DNA of 45,609 nucleotides from JAIBJP01 sp036506175 (GTDB lineage: Bacteria; Actinomycetota; Thermoleophilia; Gaiellales; Gaiellaceae). The notes below the pieces were generated by a model. The model was not told the origin of the DNA. It was given only the letters and a program-made list of their open reading frames with translations, and searched no databases. The stretch is from the NCBI GenBank assembly GCA_036506175.1, contig DASXSE010000135.1, forward strand, positions 1 through 45,609, read 5' to 3'. The first letter of the stretch is position 1. Each line of letters opens with the position of its first letter. The position numbers were made by a program, and so were the translations under genes. This document shows, one piece after another, positions 24,178-31,670 of this stretch.

Positions 24178-25080
24178 TTGAATCGCGTGGCTTCGATCTG
24201 TGCCCTCCTGGTTGCCGCAATCCTCGGCGCCGGCTGTGGCGAGCGCGCTGAGCCGACCGGGCCGCTACCCCAGACGTACCCCGTATCGGTCCGCGGAGTC
24301 GGTGACCGGCCCGTAGTCCTGAAAACGCGTCCATCCAGGATCGTGGCCGTCGACCCCGGCTCGGCGGAGCTCCTGCTCGCGCTCGGCGTCGGCGACCGTC
24401 TCGTCGGAGTACCAGAGGGCGTCAGTGGAGCCGGGACGGCCGAGAAGATCGTGCGACCGACAGGACAGCTCGAGGTCGACCCAATCGTCGCCCTCAAACC
24501 CGACCTCATCGTCGCCACGCCGGCGACGGACGAGCTCGACCTCGCTCGGGCGGCACGGGAGAGCGGGGCCGAGGTCTACGTCCAGCCTGCCGCTTCGATA
24601 GAGAACGTCGAGGAGGGGACCATCGACCTCGGATTCCTCGTGGGCGAGGCGGCGCGGGCGCGGCAGCTCGTCGGCACAATCGAGCGCAAGGTCGCTGTCG
24701 TCGAGGATCAATTGGCGAACGTCGAGCCAGTCACGGTCTTCGTCGACACGGGGTTCTTCATCACCGTTCCGGAACGGTCGCTCCTCGGCGATCTCGTCGC
24801 GAAGGCGAAGGGGAAGAGCGTCGCCGGCCCAACTCCCGGTGCAGGCCCATTCCCCCTTGCAGATCTCTCGCGGCTCAATCCCGACGTCTACCTGGCCACG
24901 TCGGACAGCGGAATCAGGTTGGCGGTCCTGAAGGCGAACCCCGCGACGCGCAGCTTGAAGGCCGTGCGAAAGAAGCGAGTCAGGATCGTTCCCGAAGAGC
25001 TCGTGACGCGAGCCGGCCCACGAATCGCGGACGGCCTCGAAGCCGTCGCCCGGGCTCTTCATCCAGATGCCTTCCGCTAG
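24178..25080 (+). CDS. B12/iron-siderophore-type substrate-binding lipoprotein (BtuF/FhuD-like)
   Basis: A 300-residue protein with a lipoprotein signal ending AAILGAGC (Cys20), then a class III periplasmic-binding fold: RPSRIVAVDPGSAELLLALGVGDRLVGVPEG, PIVALKPDLIVA, PFPLADLSRLNPDVYLAT and a long connecting helix. Such proteins deliver cobalamin, haem or ferric siderophores to a BtuCD-type transporter. No permease or ATPase gene is adjacent, so it is an orphan here or shares a distant transporter. Start is either TTG at 24178 or GTG at 24187; both leave the signal peptide intact. It overlaps the next gene by 14 bases. Confidence 0.85.
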   Translation: MNRVASICALLVAAILGAGCGERAEPTGPLPQTYPVSVRGVGDRPVVLKTRPSRIVAVDPGSAELLLALGVGDRLVGVPEGVSGAGTAEKIVRPTGQLEVDPIVALKPDLIVATPATDELDLARAARESGAEVYVQPAASIENVEEGTIDLGFLVGEAARARQLVGTIERKVAVVEDQLANVEPVTVFVDTGFFITVPERSLLGDLVAKAKGKSVAGPTPGAGPFPLADLSRLNPDVYLATSDSGIRLAVLKANPATRSLKAVRKKRVRIVPEELVTRAGPRIADGLEAVARALHPDAFR

Positions 25081-25705
25081 CGACCTGGACGCCGTGACGG
25101 TGGATGCCATGGGCACGATCGTCGAGCTGGAATCGCCGGTCGAGCGGCTCCGCGCCGCTCTGGAGGCGCGAGGCGTCGAGCGAACAGATGAGCAAGTCGC
25201 GGGCGCCTTCAAGGGCGAGGTCGCTTTCTACCTGGCGCACAAGCTCGACGCGCGCGATATGGAAAGCCTCGCGCAACTCAGGCAGGAGTGCACGCGGGTC
25301 TTCCTCGAAGGCGCCGAAGCGCAACTGGATCCGAGGGAATTTTCACCGGCCTTCGTGGAGGCGATGGTCTTCCAGCCCCTCGGTGGAGCCGTTGAATGCC
25401 TGCAAGAGCTACGGGCCGCCGGGCTGGCACTTGCTTGCGTTTCCGATTGGGACATCGGCCTGCGTGAGCAGCTTGAGAAAGTCGGGCTTTCGAACCACTT
25501 CGACCTGGTCCTCACCTCCGCGGAAGCCGGAGCGCCGAAGCCGGACCCGGCGATCTTCTCGGAAGCAGTACGGCGCCTGCAAGTCGAGCCCGGCCGAGCC
25601 GTCCACGTCGGTGACGACGACGCGGACCGGACCGGCGCCGAGGCGGCGGGCTTCGCATTCGAACCGGTTCCGCTGGCAACGGTTCCCGAGCGCCTCGGCC
25701 TGTAG
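25067..25705 (+). CDS. HAD-superfamily hydrolase
   Basis: A 212-residue HAD protein with motif I VDAMGTIV (nucleophile Asp13), a helical cap (about 20-95), motif II VSDWD, motif III Lys in GAPKPDPAIF and motif IV GDDDADRTGA. The second Asp of the usual DxD motif I is replaced by Met15, as also seen in DxxGTL-type members (HDHD3-like), so catalytic efficiency or chemistry may differ. Substrate unknown. The start overlaps the lipoprotein gene by 14 bases, suggesting co-transcription. Confidence 0.88.
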   Translation: MPSASDLDAVTVDAMGTIVELESPVERLRAALEARGVERTDEQVAGAFKGEVAFYLAHKLDARDMESLAQLRQECTRVFLEGAEAQLDPREFSPAFVEAMVFQPLGGAVECLQELRAAGLALACVSDWDIGLREQLEKVGLSNHFDLVLTSAEAGAPKPDPAIFSEAVRRLQVEPGRAVHVGDDDADRTGAEAAGFAFEPVPLATVPERLGL

Positions 25706-25720
25706 TGAAGCGCGCCTCCC

Positions 25721-25726
25721 TAGGCT
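25721..25726 (+). promoter_or_regulatory. Leaderless-type -10 element of the CPBP protease gene
   Basis: TAGGCT is followed by six bases and the ATG at 25733. It lies in the 27-base gap after the HAD stop. A GTG at 25727 directly after the hexamer is in the same frame but would be too close to serve as start of a transcript made from this promoter. Confidence 0.55.
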
Positions 25727-25732
25727 GTGAGC

Positions 25733-26428
25733 ATGGAGCCGACATCGCCGGCGATCTCGACCGGGCTCTCGAGCGCGTCTAGCCGCTACGCACTCGCCGC
25801 GTGGCTCTGCGTTGCCGCGGCTTTCGTGGCGCTCGCCTTCGTGGGCACAGCGACGAGCGAGACTGACCCGAACGTCCTCTACGAGTACAGCTTCGGTGCG
25901 GGCTCGATCGTCATCTACGCGATCTTTGTCGGCGTCACATTGCTGATCGCGCGCTGGCTCGGGCGGCCCTCCGAGGCAACCGGGCTGATTCGATTCTCCT
26001 GGCGCTGGACGGGCATCGCCGTCGGTTTGATCATCCTCGTGCTCATCTTCGGAGCGGCGCTGGAACCCGTCCTCCACGCCGGGGAGAAGCAGGGTCTCGA
26101 GCCCGACGTCTGGCGTACGGACCGCGCGGGCGCTTTCGCGTTCAACGCCCTCGTCGCCGCCACCGTCGTCCCGTTCGCCGAGGAGCTCTTCTTCCGGGGT
26201 CTCGGTGTCCGCGCGTTGCTCCCGTTCGGGGGTGCTGCCGCGGTCGGCATCACGGCGCTCGCGTTCGGACTGGGACACGGGATCTTGGTCGCACTCCCGG
26301 TGCTTGTTCCCTTCGGCCTCGTCCTCGCGTGGGTGCGCCTCCGATCGGACAGCGTCTGGCCCGGGATGCTCGCGCACGGTCTCTACAACGGCTCCGCGCT
26401 CCTCTACGTGTATCTCCATCTGACGTAA
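25733..26428 (+). CDS. CPBP-family intramembrane metalloprotease
   Basis: A 231-residue membrane protein with about seven helices and the ABI/CPBP motifs EELFFRG (150-156), FGLGHG (His182) and HGLYNG (His215, Asn219), which form the glutamate and histidine active site inside the membrane. Family members include type II CAAX prenyl endopeptidases and bacteriocin-immunity proteins; the bacterial substrate is usually unknown, as here. No bacteriocin genes are near. Confidence 0.9.
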   Translation: MEPTSPAISTGLSSASSRYALAAWLCVAAAFVALAFVGTATSETDPNVLYEYSFGAGSIVIYAIFVGVTLLIARWLGRPSEATGLIRFSWRWTGIAVGLIILVLIFGAALEPVLHAGEKQGLEPDVWRTDRAGAFAFNALVAATVVPFAEELFFRGLGVRALLPFGGAAAVGITALAFGLGHGILVALPVLVPFGLVLAWVRLRSDSVWPGMLAHGLYNGSALLYVYLHLT

Positions 26429-26471
26429 AAGTCGCCTGGCCGCCGACCGCCCGGTCTGGCAGATTTCGGCC

Positions 26472-27602
26472 GTGCGTCGGGGTCTTCTCGTGCTGGCTCT
26501 TCTCCTTTCGAGCCCCGGGACGGCATTTGCGGCGACAAGCCTCACGCTTTCCGTCAACCCCGCCAGCCCGCTGTACGGCTCGACCGCCACGTTCAGCGGC
26601 GCGATTACGCCGGCAGCGGCGGGGGCTACGGTCGAGCTCTGGGCGGACACCGGCGGGGGCGAGTCCCTGGTCACGAGCACGACGACGGCCGCCGACGGCG
26701 GCTACTCGATTCCATTGGTCATAAACGCAGGAGCCACGTTCAGGACGAAGACTGCGGGCGCGACTTCCCCCGACGTCGTGGTCAATCTGCGGCCGCAGAT
26801 CACGGCGGTCCTGAGCGGCCTGCGCTACGTGGGCAGCAGACTTCTCCTGAAGGGGCGCCTCACGCCGGCGACAGCCGGCACGCTCACTCTCCATCTCGGC
26901 GCGCAGTCCTCAGCGGTCGCGGTTGCGCCCGACGGTCGTTTCCGCTCGCCCCTCCCGACACGGCGCGCGACGACGTACACCGCGAAGCTCGACTTCGCTC
27001 CGGGACCAGGCTTCGCCGCCCGTGAGATCGTCCGGAGCTATCGCGTTCGCGCCCCCTACCTCAGTCTCGGAGCGTCGGGGACGGCAGTCATAGCGCTCGA
27101 GCGCCTTCTCTACGCCAGGCATTACGCCCTGCGCGGGGTCAACCGCTACTTCGGGTTCGACACGTACGAAGCGGTGCTCGCCTTCCAGAAGGTGCACCGG
27201 CTGTCGCGGACCGGCAGGGTCGCGTCCTGGCTCTGGCCGAAGATCGCCAACTCCGGGGTTCCACACGCGCGCATCGCCATGGGGAGCCACGTCGAGGTGG
27301 ACAAGACGCGCCAGGTCCTTTTCGAGGTTCGAAGCGGCAAGGTGACCCGTATCGTTCACGTCTCCACCGGCGCAACGGGAAACACGCCGGTCGGGCGGTG
27401 GCACTTCTACTTGAAAACACCCGGCCTGAACTCGCACGGCATGTACTACTCGAACTATTTCTTGCGCGGTTTTGCCGTGCACGGCTACGCCTCTGTGCCT
27501 CCGTACCCGGCAAGCCACGGCTGCGTGCGAACGCCGATGTGGTTCGCGCCAGGGTTCTATTCCCGCTGGCACGTCGGCGACACGATCTACGTCTTCGCAT
27601 GA
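26472..27602 (+). CDS. L,D-transpeptidase (YkuD) with Ig-like and peptidoglycan-binding domains
   Basis: A 376-residue secreted protein: signal peptide (about 1-20), two beta-sandwich domains (about 21-105 and 106-190, with TLSVNPASPLYGSTATFSG typical of Ig-like folds), a PG_binding_1 domain (about 195-260, LGASGTAVIALERLLY and AVLAFQKVHRL) and a YkuD domain with the catalytic HGYASVPPYPASHGCVR (Cys351). It forms 3-3 cross-links in peptidoglycan or anchors proteins. GTG is the start codon. The stop overlaps the ATG of a chorismate mutase gene, an unexpected pairing. Confidence 0.92.
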   Translation: MRRGLLVLALLLSSPGTAFAATSLTLSVNPASPLYGSTATFSGAITPAAAGATVELWADTGGGESLVTSTTTAADGGYSIPLVINAGATFRTKTAGATSPDVVVNLRPQITAVLSGLRYVGSRLLLKGRLTPATAGTLTLHLGAQSSAVAVAPDGRFRSPLPTRRATTYTAKLDFAPGPGFAAREIVRSYRVRAPYLSLGASGTAVIALERLLYARHYALRGVNRYFGFDTYEAVLAFQKVHRLSRTGRVASWLWPKIANSGVPHARIAMGSHVEVDKTRQVLFEVRSGKVTRIVHVSTGATGNTPVGRWHFYLKTPGLNSHGMYYSNYFLRGFAVHGYASVPPYPASHGCVRTPMWFAPGFYSRWHVGDTIYVFA

Positions 27603-27871
27603 GCGAGGCCAACGAGGACCCGGTCGTCCGAGAGCTTCGACAGCAGATCGCTACGAACGATCTCGTGCTCCTCGAGGCACTGAACCGGCGGCTCGAGCTC
27701 GTTCGGGAGCTCAAGCGCCACAAGGACTCGCACGGCCTCGAGTTCGTCGACCCGGAGCAGGAGAGACGACTCCTCGACCGCCTCGCGGAGGCGAATCAGG
27801 GGCCGCTGTCCGAAGAAGCTGTCCGCGAGATCTACGGGATGCTGCTCGAGCTCACGAAGCGTGAAGTTTAG
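27599..27871 (+). CDS. Chorismate mutase, AroQ type
   Basis: A 90-residue all-helical protein with the AroQ pattern VRELRQQIATNDLVLLEALNRRLELVRELKRHK, FVDPEQERRLLDRLAEAN and VREIYGMLLE, which contains the arginine, lysine and glutamate residues of the AroQ active site. It converts chorismate to prephenate for phenylalanine and tyrosine. The ATG at 27599 overlaps the L,D-transpeptidase stop as ATGA. It converges with the BFN-domain gene six bases on. No other aromatic-pathway gene is near. Confidence 0.9.
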   Translation: MSEANEDPVVRELRQQIATNDLVLLEALNRRLELVRELKRHKDSHGLEFVDPEQERRLLDRLAEANQGPLSEEAVREIYGMLLELTKREV

Positions 27872-27877
27872 GGTCGC

Positions 27878-28363
27878 CTAGGCCTCTGAGAAGTCGTCCG
27901 GCTTGACCTCATCGAGGAACTTCTTGAACTCCTCGACGACCTCTTCCTCGTTCACGTCCTCGTGCTCGAATTCGATCGCGCTTTCCTCGATGACGGACTC
28001 ATCGGCGAAGATCGGCGCGTCAGCGCGAACCGCGAGCGCGATGGCATCGCTTGGTCGCGAATCGATCTCGATCTCGGAGCCGTCCACCGCGACGGTGACG
28101 ACCGCGTAGAACGTGTTCTCGCGGAGCTCAGTGACCGCGATCCGCACCACGCGGGCCTCGAGCTTGTCGAGCATGTCGGTGACGAGATCGTGAGTCATGG
28201 GCCGGGGCGTGCTCGCGCCCTGCAGCTTCATGAGGATCGCGGCTGCCTCGGGATGCCCGATCCAGATGGGTAGGAACTTGTTCCCGTCGGCCGTCTTCAA
28301 AAGGACGATCGGCTGCTTGCCGACCATGTCGAAGCTAACCCCGTAGATGACCATCTCATGCAT
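27878..28363 (-). CDS. Bifunctional nuclease (BFN, DUF151) family protein
   Basis: A 161-residue protein with the BFN pattern: MHEMVIYGVSFD, PIVLLKTADGNKFLPIWIGHPEAAAI, RPMTHDLVTDMLDKL, VRIAVTELRENTFYAVVTVAV and IDSRPSDAIALAVRADAPIFADE. The tail is strongly acidic (EFEHEDVNEEEVVEEF). Some family members have nuclease activity and others act in stress responses; the exact role is not known. ATG at 28363 gives the family's usual N-terminus. A TATCAT at 28379-28384 on the minus strand could be its -10. Confidence 0.9.
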   Translation of the reverse strand: MHEMVIYGVSFDMVGKQPIVLLKTADGNKFLPIWIGHPEAAAILMKLQGASTPRPMTHDLVTDMLDKLEARVVRIAVTELRENTFYAVVTVAVDGSEIEIDSRPSDAIALAVRADAPIFADESVIEESAIEFEHEDVNEEEVVEEFKKFLDEVKPDDFSEA

Positions 28364-28406
28364 GGGCGCCTGCTTCGGATGATAGCGACGGGTTTCTCGC
28401 GGGTCT

Positions 28407-29090
28407 TCAGACCGCGGGAATCGTCCGTATCCGATATGGAAGTCCCGAAAACCTGGCCTCTGCGGCGCGTTCCCCGGCGACGACTGCGTCCACGGGATGC
28501 ACCTCGGCGGGCCGGCCCGTGGGCAGCCAGCCTCTTCCCGACGGAGTGAGAATGAGCACTCCATCACGACCCCCCATGAACGCAAGACGGCCCGGCGCGA
28601 GCTCGCCGTCCCAGAGATGGATGCCGATCTGCTCGAGCTCTCCGGCCAGCTCACCGGTATCGGGCCACACGAGGCCGAGCTCGCACATGCCGAGGAGCTC
28701 CGTGCCCGTGAACGGCCCTTCGCTCTCCGACTCCTCCGGGAGATCGTGGTGGGCGATCAGCTCGACGATGTTGCCGGCCGGGTCGAGCCCGTAGCACGCC
28801 TCTGCGTTCCAGTTGTCGAAGTCGAAGACCTCTTCGCCGGTTTCCTCATCCGGCAGGACGTCGGTGTGGCTTCGGAGCCATTCGCGGGCAGCCTGGAAGC
28901 GGTTGCGCGGCACGCGCAGCGCGAAGTGGTAGAAGGGTTCGGTCTCGACGACCGGCACGAGCTCCAGCACGGTCGCGCCGATCCGGAATCCATCGTCGAC
29001 GACAGGGAGCTCGAACCTGTTCCGATAGAAACGGTCCGTCGCCTCGCGCGCTCGCTCGCTCACCTGCAGCCGAACGCGAAGGATGTGCAT
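28407..29090 (-). CDS. VOC (glyoxalase/dioxygenase) superfamily protein
   Basis: A 227-residue protein with two betaalphabetabetabeta modules: residues 1-115 (ATVLELVPVVETEPFYHFALRVP and CYGLDPAGNIVELIAHHD) and 120-200 (LLGMCELGLVWPDTGELAGEL, GVLILTPSGRGWLPTG). The pattern DPAGNIVELI is typical of VOC metal-binding strands. Substrate is unknown. The ATG begins only seven bases after the 3' end of tRNA-Ile on the same strand, so the two are probably one transcript; there is no room for a separate promoter. Confidence 0.85.
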   Translation of the reverse strand: MHILRVRLQVSERAREATDRFYRNRFELPVVDDGFRIGATVLELVPVVETEPFYHFALRVPRNRFQAAREWLRSHTDVLPDEETGEEVFDFDNWNAEACYGLDPAGNIVELIAHHDLPEESESEGPFTGTELLGMCELGLVWPDTGELAGELEQIGIHLWDGELAPGRLAFMGGRDGVLILTPSGRGWLPTGRPAEVHPVDAVVAGERAAEARFSGLPYRIRTIPAV

Positions 29091-29097
29091 GCCGAGG

Positions 29098-29171
29098 TGG
29101 GCGATCGTGGATTCGAACCACGGACCTCCGCCTTATCAGAGCGGCGCTCTAACCAACTGAGCTAATCGCCC
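29098..29171 (-). tRNA. tRNA-Ile (anticodon GAT)
   Basis: A 74-base cloverleaf on the minus strand. The acceptor stem GGGCGAT pairs with ATCGCCC, the T-arm is CGTGG-TTCGAAT-CCACG, and the anticodon loop CTGATAA carries GAT (plus-strand positions 29135-29137). Discriminator base A at 29098; CCA is not encoded. It is a lone tRNA, not inside an rRNA operon. Confidence 0.97.
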
Positions 29172-29181
29172 GCGCCGAGGG

Positions 29182-29187
29182 ATTGTA
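29182..29187 (-). promoter_or_regulatory. -10 element of tRNA-Ile
   Basis: TACAAT on the minus strand ends ten bases before the tRNA 5' end. It is close to the TATAAT consensus and lies in the short gap after the 82-residue gene. No good -35 was found inside the end of that gene. Confidence 0.6.
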
Positions 29188-29195
29188 GCGAGGGC

Positions 29196-29444
29196 CTAGT
29201 GGAGGTAGCGCGTCGCTAGGAGGTAGTCCTCGGCGGCGAGCAGGAAGCTCTCGTCGCGCGCGAGCTCGAGCACCGTTTCCTTGGTCTCCTGATCGAGCTC
29301 CGCATCCGAGTCGACAGCCGCGATGAAGCCACCCAGGCGGCCGCCGCGGGCCAGACCTGCCATTCGAAGGACGAGCTGGCGGACGGCAGTGTCCTGATTG
29401 ATCGCTTCGAGCGATTCGATGTCCTGCACCCACGGCGCGGGCAT
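29196..29444 (-). CDS. Small protein of unknown function
   Basis: An 82-residue reading frame downstream of parB. It is helical by eye, with a Gly-rich centre (MAGLARGGRLGGFIAAVDSD) and an acidic middle (AELDQETKETVLELARDESF). I do not recognise a family. It looks genuine because its codons favour G or C in third positions like its neighbours, it lies on the strand of the par operon with 33 bases to parB, and it ends just before the tRNA-Ile promoter. It could be the last gene of the parB operon. Confidence 0.6.
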   Translation of the reverse strand: MPAPWVQDIESLEAINQDTAVRQLVLRMAGLARGGRLGGFIAAVDSDAELDQETKETVLELARDESFLLAAEDYLLATRYLH

Positions 29445-29477
29445 GTCTTAGGCATAACGAGGCTCGCGGCCGATCGG

Positions 29478-30323
29478 TTACGGGCTCGTACGCTCGAGCG
29501 CCTCGGCGATGTCCTCGAGCTCGGTTTCGTCGGAGAAAGCGATCTCGATGCGCGTGTCAGTCACCCGAACCGGCCGCCCGACAAGCGCCTCGACAGCGGC
29601 TCGTACGCGATTCGCCAGGCCCGGGTCGACCCGCCGCGCCTTGCGCGGCTTCATCCGGGCCCCGGACCACCGGGCTGCGCGCTCCGTGGCGCGAACCGTC
29701 AGTCCCTTTCGCAGCACCTGGCGGGCGAGAGCACGCCGTTCGTCGTGGCCGGGGACGGCGAGGATCGCGCGCGCGTGGCCTTCCGTCAGCTGCCCGCGCT
29801 CGACAAGGCCGATGACGTCCTCGGGCAGCTCGAGGAGACGAATCCTGTTCGAGACCGTCGACTTCGAACGGCCAACCCGCTCCGCGACGTCCCCGAGCGA
29901 GAGCCCGAACTCGTCTATGAGCACCGCGTAGGCCCGCGCCTCTTCGATGGGGGACAGATCCTCGCGGGCAACGTTCTCGACGAGAGCGAGCAGAAGTGAG
30001 TCGCGGTCGTCGCTCTCGCGTACGAGAGCGGGGATCGTCGCCAGGCCGGCGGTTCGCGCGGCGCGCCAGCGCCGCTCGCCCGCGATGAGCTCCCACGTGC
30101 CACTTGCCGTCGGCCGAACGACGATGGGTTGGACGAGACCCTGGACGCGCACGGACTCGGCAAGCTCAGTGATTCCTTCCGCGTCGAAGCGGCGCCGAGG
30201 CTGGCGGCTGTTCGGCCGGATGGAGCCGACCGGAAGCTGGACGAGCTCTGGCGAAGCAGCAGCGCCGCCGATGAGCACCTCGAGCCCGCGGCCGAGGCCC
30301 TTTCGATTAGCTGCGGTCGACAA
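29478..30323 (-). CDS. parB: Chromosome-partitioning protein ParB
   Basis: The 281-residue protein begins RKGLGRGLEVLIGG, then has the ParB/Sulfiredoxin-like CTP-binding domain (about 25-120) with QPRRRFD and GERRWRA (82-88), ALVENVAREDLSPIEEARAY, a helix-turn-helix (LSLGDVAERVGRSKSTVSNR, about 137-156) and a C-terminal dimerisation domain. ParB loads at parS sites and slides as a CTP clamp to organise the origin. Its start overlaps parA by 17 bases. No good parS site was seen in the window. Confidence 0.96.
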   Translation of the reverse strand: MSTAANRKGLGRGLEVLIGGAAASPELVQLPVGSIRPNSRQPRRRFDAEGITELAESVRVQGLVQPIVVRPTASGTWELIAGERRWRAARTAGLATIPALVRESDDRDSLLLALVENVAREDLSPIEEARAYAVLIDEFGLSLGDVAERVGRSKSTVSNRIRLLELPEDVIGLVERGQLTEGHARAILAVPGHDERRALARQVLRKGLTVRATERAARWSGARMKPRKARRVDPGLANRVRAAVEALVGRPVRVTDTRIEIAFSDETELEDIAEALERTSP

Positions 30324-31059
30324 GCTCGCTCGCGACGCGGTAGTACGCGTCGGCGCCGGCCGAGGCCGGGTCGTAGACGGTGATGGGCAAGCCGTGGCTG
30401 GGCGCCTCCGCCAGGCGAACGCTCCGCGGAACGACAGCGTTGAAAACGAGCTCGCCGAAGTGGCGTCGTACCTCGCCGGCCACGTCAGCGGCCAGCCGCG
30501 TGCGCCCGTCGACCATGGTCAGGAGCATCCCCGCCAGCGCGAGGCGCGGATTGAGCCGCTGGCGCACGAGCTCGATCGAATGGAGGAGCTGGGCCAGTCC
30601 CTCGAGCGCGTAGTACTCGCATTGCACGGGGACGAGGACCCGGTCGGCCGCGGCCAGCGCATTCACGGTCAGGGGCCCGAGCGAAGGCGGACAGTCGACG
30701 AAGGCATAGTCGTAGCGCTCGCGGGCAGGCGCGAGAGCGGAGGCGAGGAACGACTCCCCGTCGCCGTGCGCCGCCAACTCGACCGCCGCTCCAGCGAGCT
30801 CCGGGCGAGAGGGAATCAAGTCGAGGTTCGGGAACCGGGTCGCGTGCGCGAGCTCCTCCAGTGGTGCGCCGTCCAGGAGGTCGTAGGAGGACGTCCCGTT
30901 CGCGCTTTCGCCCAGCCCCGAGGTCGCATTCGCTTGCGGATCGAGGTCGAGGACCAGCGTGCGCTCGCCGGCCTCGGCCAGACACGCCGCGAGGTTGACG
31001 GCGGTGGTCGTCTTGCCGACGCCGCCCTTCTGGTTGGCAAGCGCGAGGATCGTCCCCAC
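30307..31059 (-). CDS. parA: Chromosome-partitioning ATPase ParA (Soj)
   Basis: A 250-residue deviant Walker ATPase: KGGVGKTTT (11-19), switch I LDLDPQANAT (about 37-46), Walker B YAFVDCPPSLG and the C-terminal PRSVRLAEAPSHGLPI found in Soj/ParA. There is no N-terminal helix-turn-helix, so this is the chromosomal type. It forms DNA-bound gradients that move ParB-origin complexes apart. GTG start at 31059 with TAGACT seven bases upstream. It lies 14 bases after rsmG in the classic origin-proximal operon. Confidence 0.97.
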   Translation of the reverse strand: MGTILALANQKGGVGKTTTAVNLAACLAEAGERTLVLDLDPQANATSGLGESANGTSSYDLLDGAPLEELAHATRFPNLDLIPSRPELAGAAVELAAHGDGESFLASALAPARERYDYAFVDCPPSLGPLTVNALAAADRVLVPVQCEYYALEGLAQLLHSIELVRQRLNPRLALAGMLLTMVDGRTRLAADVAGEVRRHFGELVFNAVVPRSVRLAEAPSHGLPITVYDPASAGADAYYRVASELVDRS

Positions 31060-31066
31060 GCGGTCG

Positions 31067-31072
31067 AGTCTA
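31067..31072 (-). promoter_or_regulatory. Leaderless-type -10 element of parA
   Basis: TAGACT on the minus strand is seven bases from the parA GTG and starts just beyond the rsmG stop. It could give parAB a leaderless transcript of its own inside the rpmH operon. Confidence 0.5.
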
Positions 31073-31073
31073 T

Positions 31074-31670
31074 TTACGCGAGAGGACGTTTCCGGGCCAC
31101 GCCGGGACGCCGTGGGAAGCGCTCCGGCGTCGGGCCGATCTTGCGCACGAGGATGAAGCCTGCAGGGCTCTCCTCGAGTCTCCCGGCAACGACTTCCGCC
31201 GCCCGCGCCACAGCCAGTTCATCTGCGGAAGGGCCGACGAAGAGCACCACTCGACCCCCCTCGCGAACAAGCGGCAAGCACCATTCAGCCGCGACGACCG
31301 GAGCGGCCAAGGCGCGCGCCATCGCTGTTCCGTAAGCCTCCCGGCCACCCCCCCGCCCATGGTCTTCCGCACGGGCACAGACAACGTCCACGTTCGGAAA
31401 CTCGGCCTTCCAGCGCTCGAGGAAAGCACACTTCTTCCGGTTCGACTCGAGAAGGTCGAAGTCAACGTCAGGACGCGCAGCAGCCAGGGGGAGTCCCGGA
31501 GAGCCGCCACCGGCGCCCACATCGACGACAGGGCCGTCGCCCAAGAGCGATACGCCGGCCAGCGCGTCGTCGAGATGGAGCCGTCGCGCTGCTTCAGCGT
31601 CCCGAATCGATGTCAGTCCTGGAGTCTCGAGCAGTGCCGCGAGCCAGCGCTCGAGCCGCTCGTCAGCCAA
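31074..31670 (-). CDS. rsmG: 16S rRNA (guanine527-N7)-methyltransferase RsmG (GidB)
   Basis: A 198-residue methyltransferase with SIRDAEAARRLHLDDAL, the SAM motif VVDVGAGGGSPGLPLA (about 48-63), LLESNRKKCAFLERW and a TAMARALAAP motif, all typical of RsmG. It methylates G527 of 16S rRNA. The C-terminus is extended with basic residues (PRRPGVARKRPL). The start overlaps jag by eight bases. In many bacteria mnmE and mnmG lie between jag and rsmG; here, as in other actinobacteria, they do not. Confidence 0.95.
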   Translation of the reverse strand: MADERLERWLAALLETPGLTSIRDAEAARRLHLDDALAGVSLLGDGPVVDVGAGGGSPGLPLAAARPDVDFDLLESNRKKCAFLERWKAEFPNVDVVCARAEDHGRGGGREAYGTAMARALAAPVVAAEWCLPLVREGGRVVLFVGPSADELAVARAAEVVAGRLEESPAGFILVRKIGPTPERFPRRPGVARKRPLA

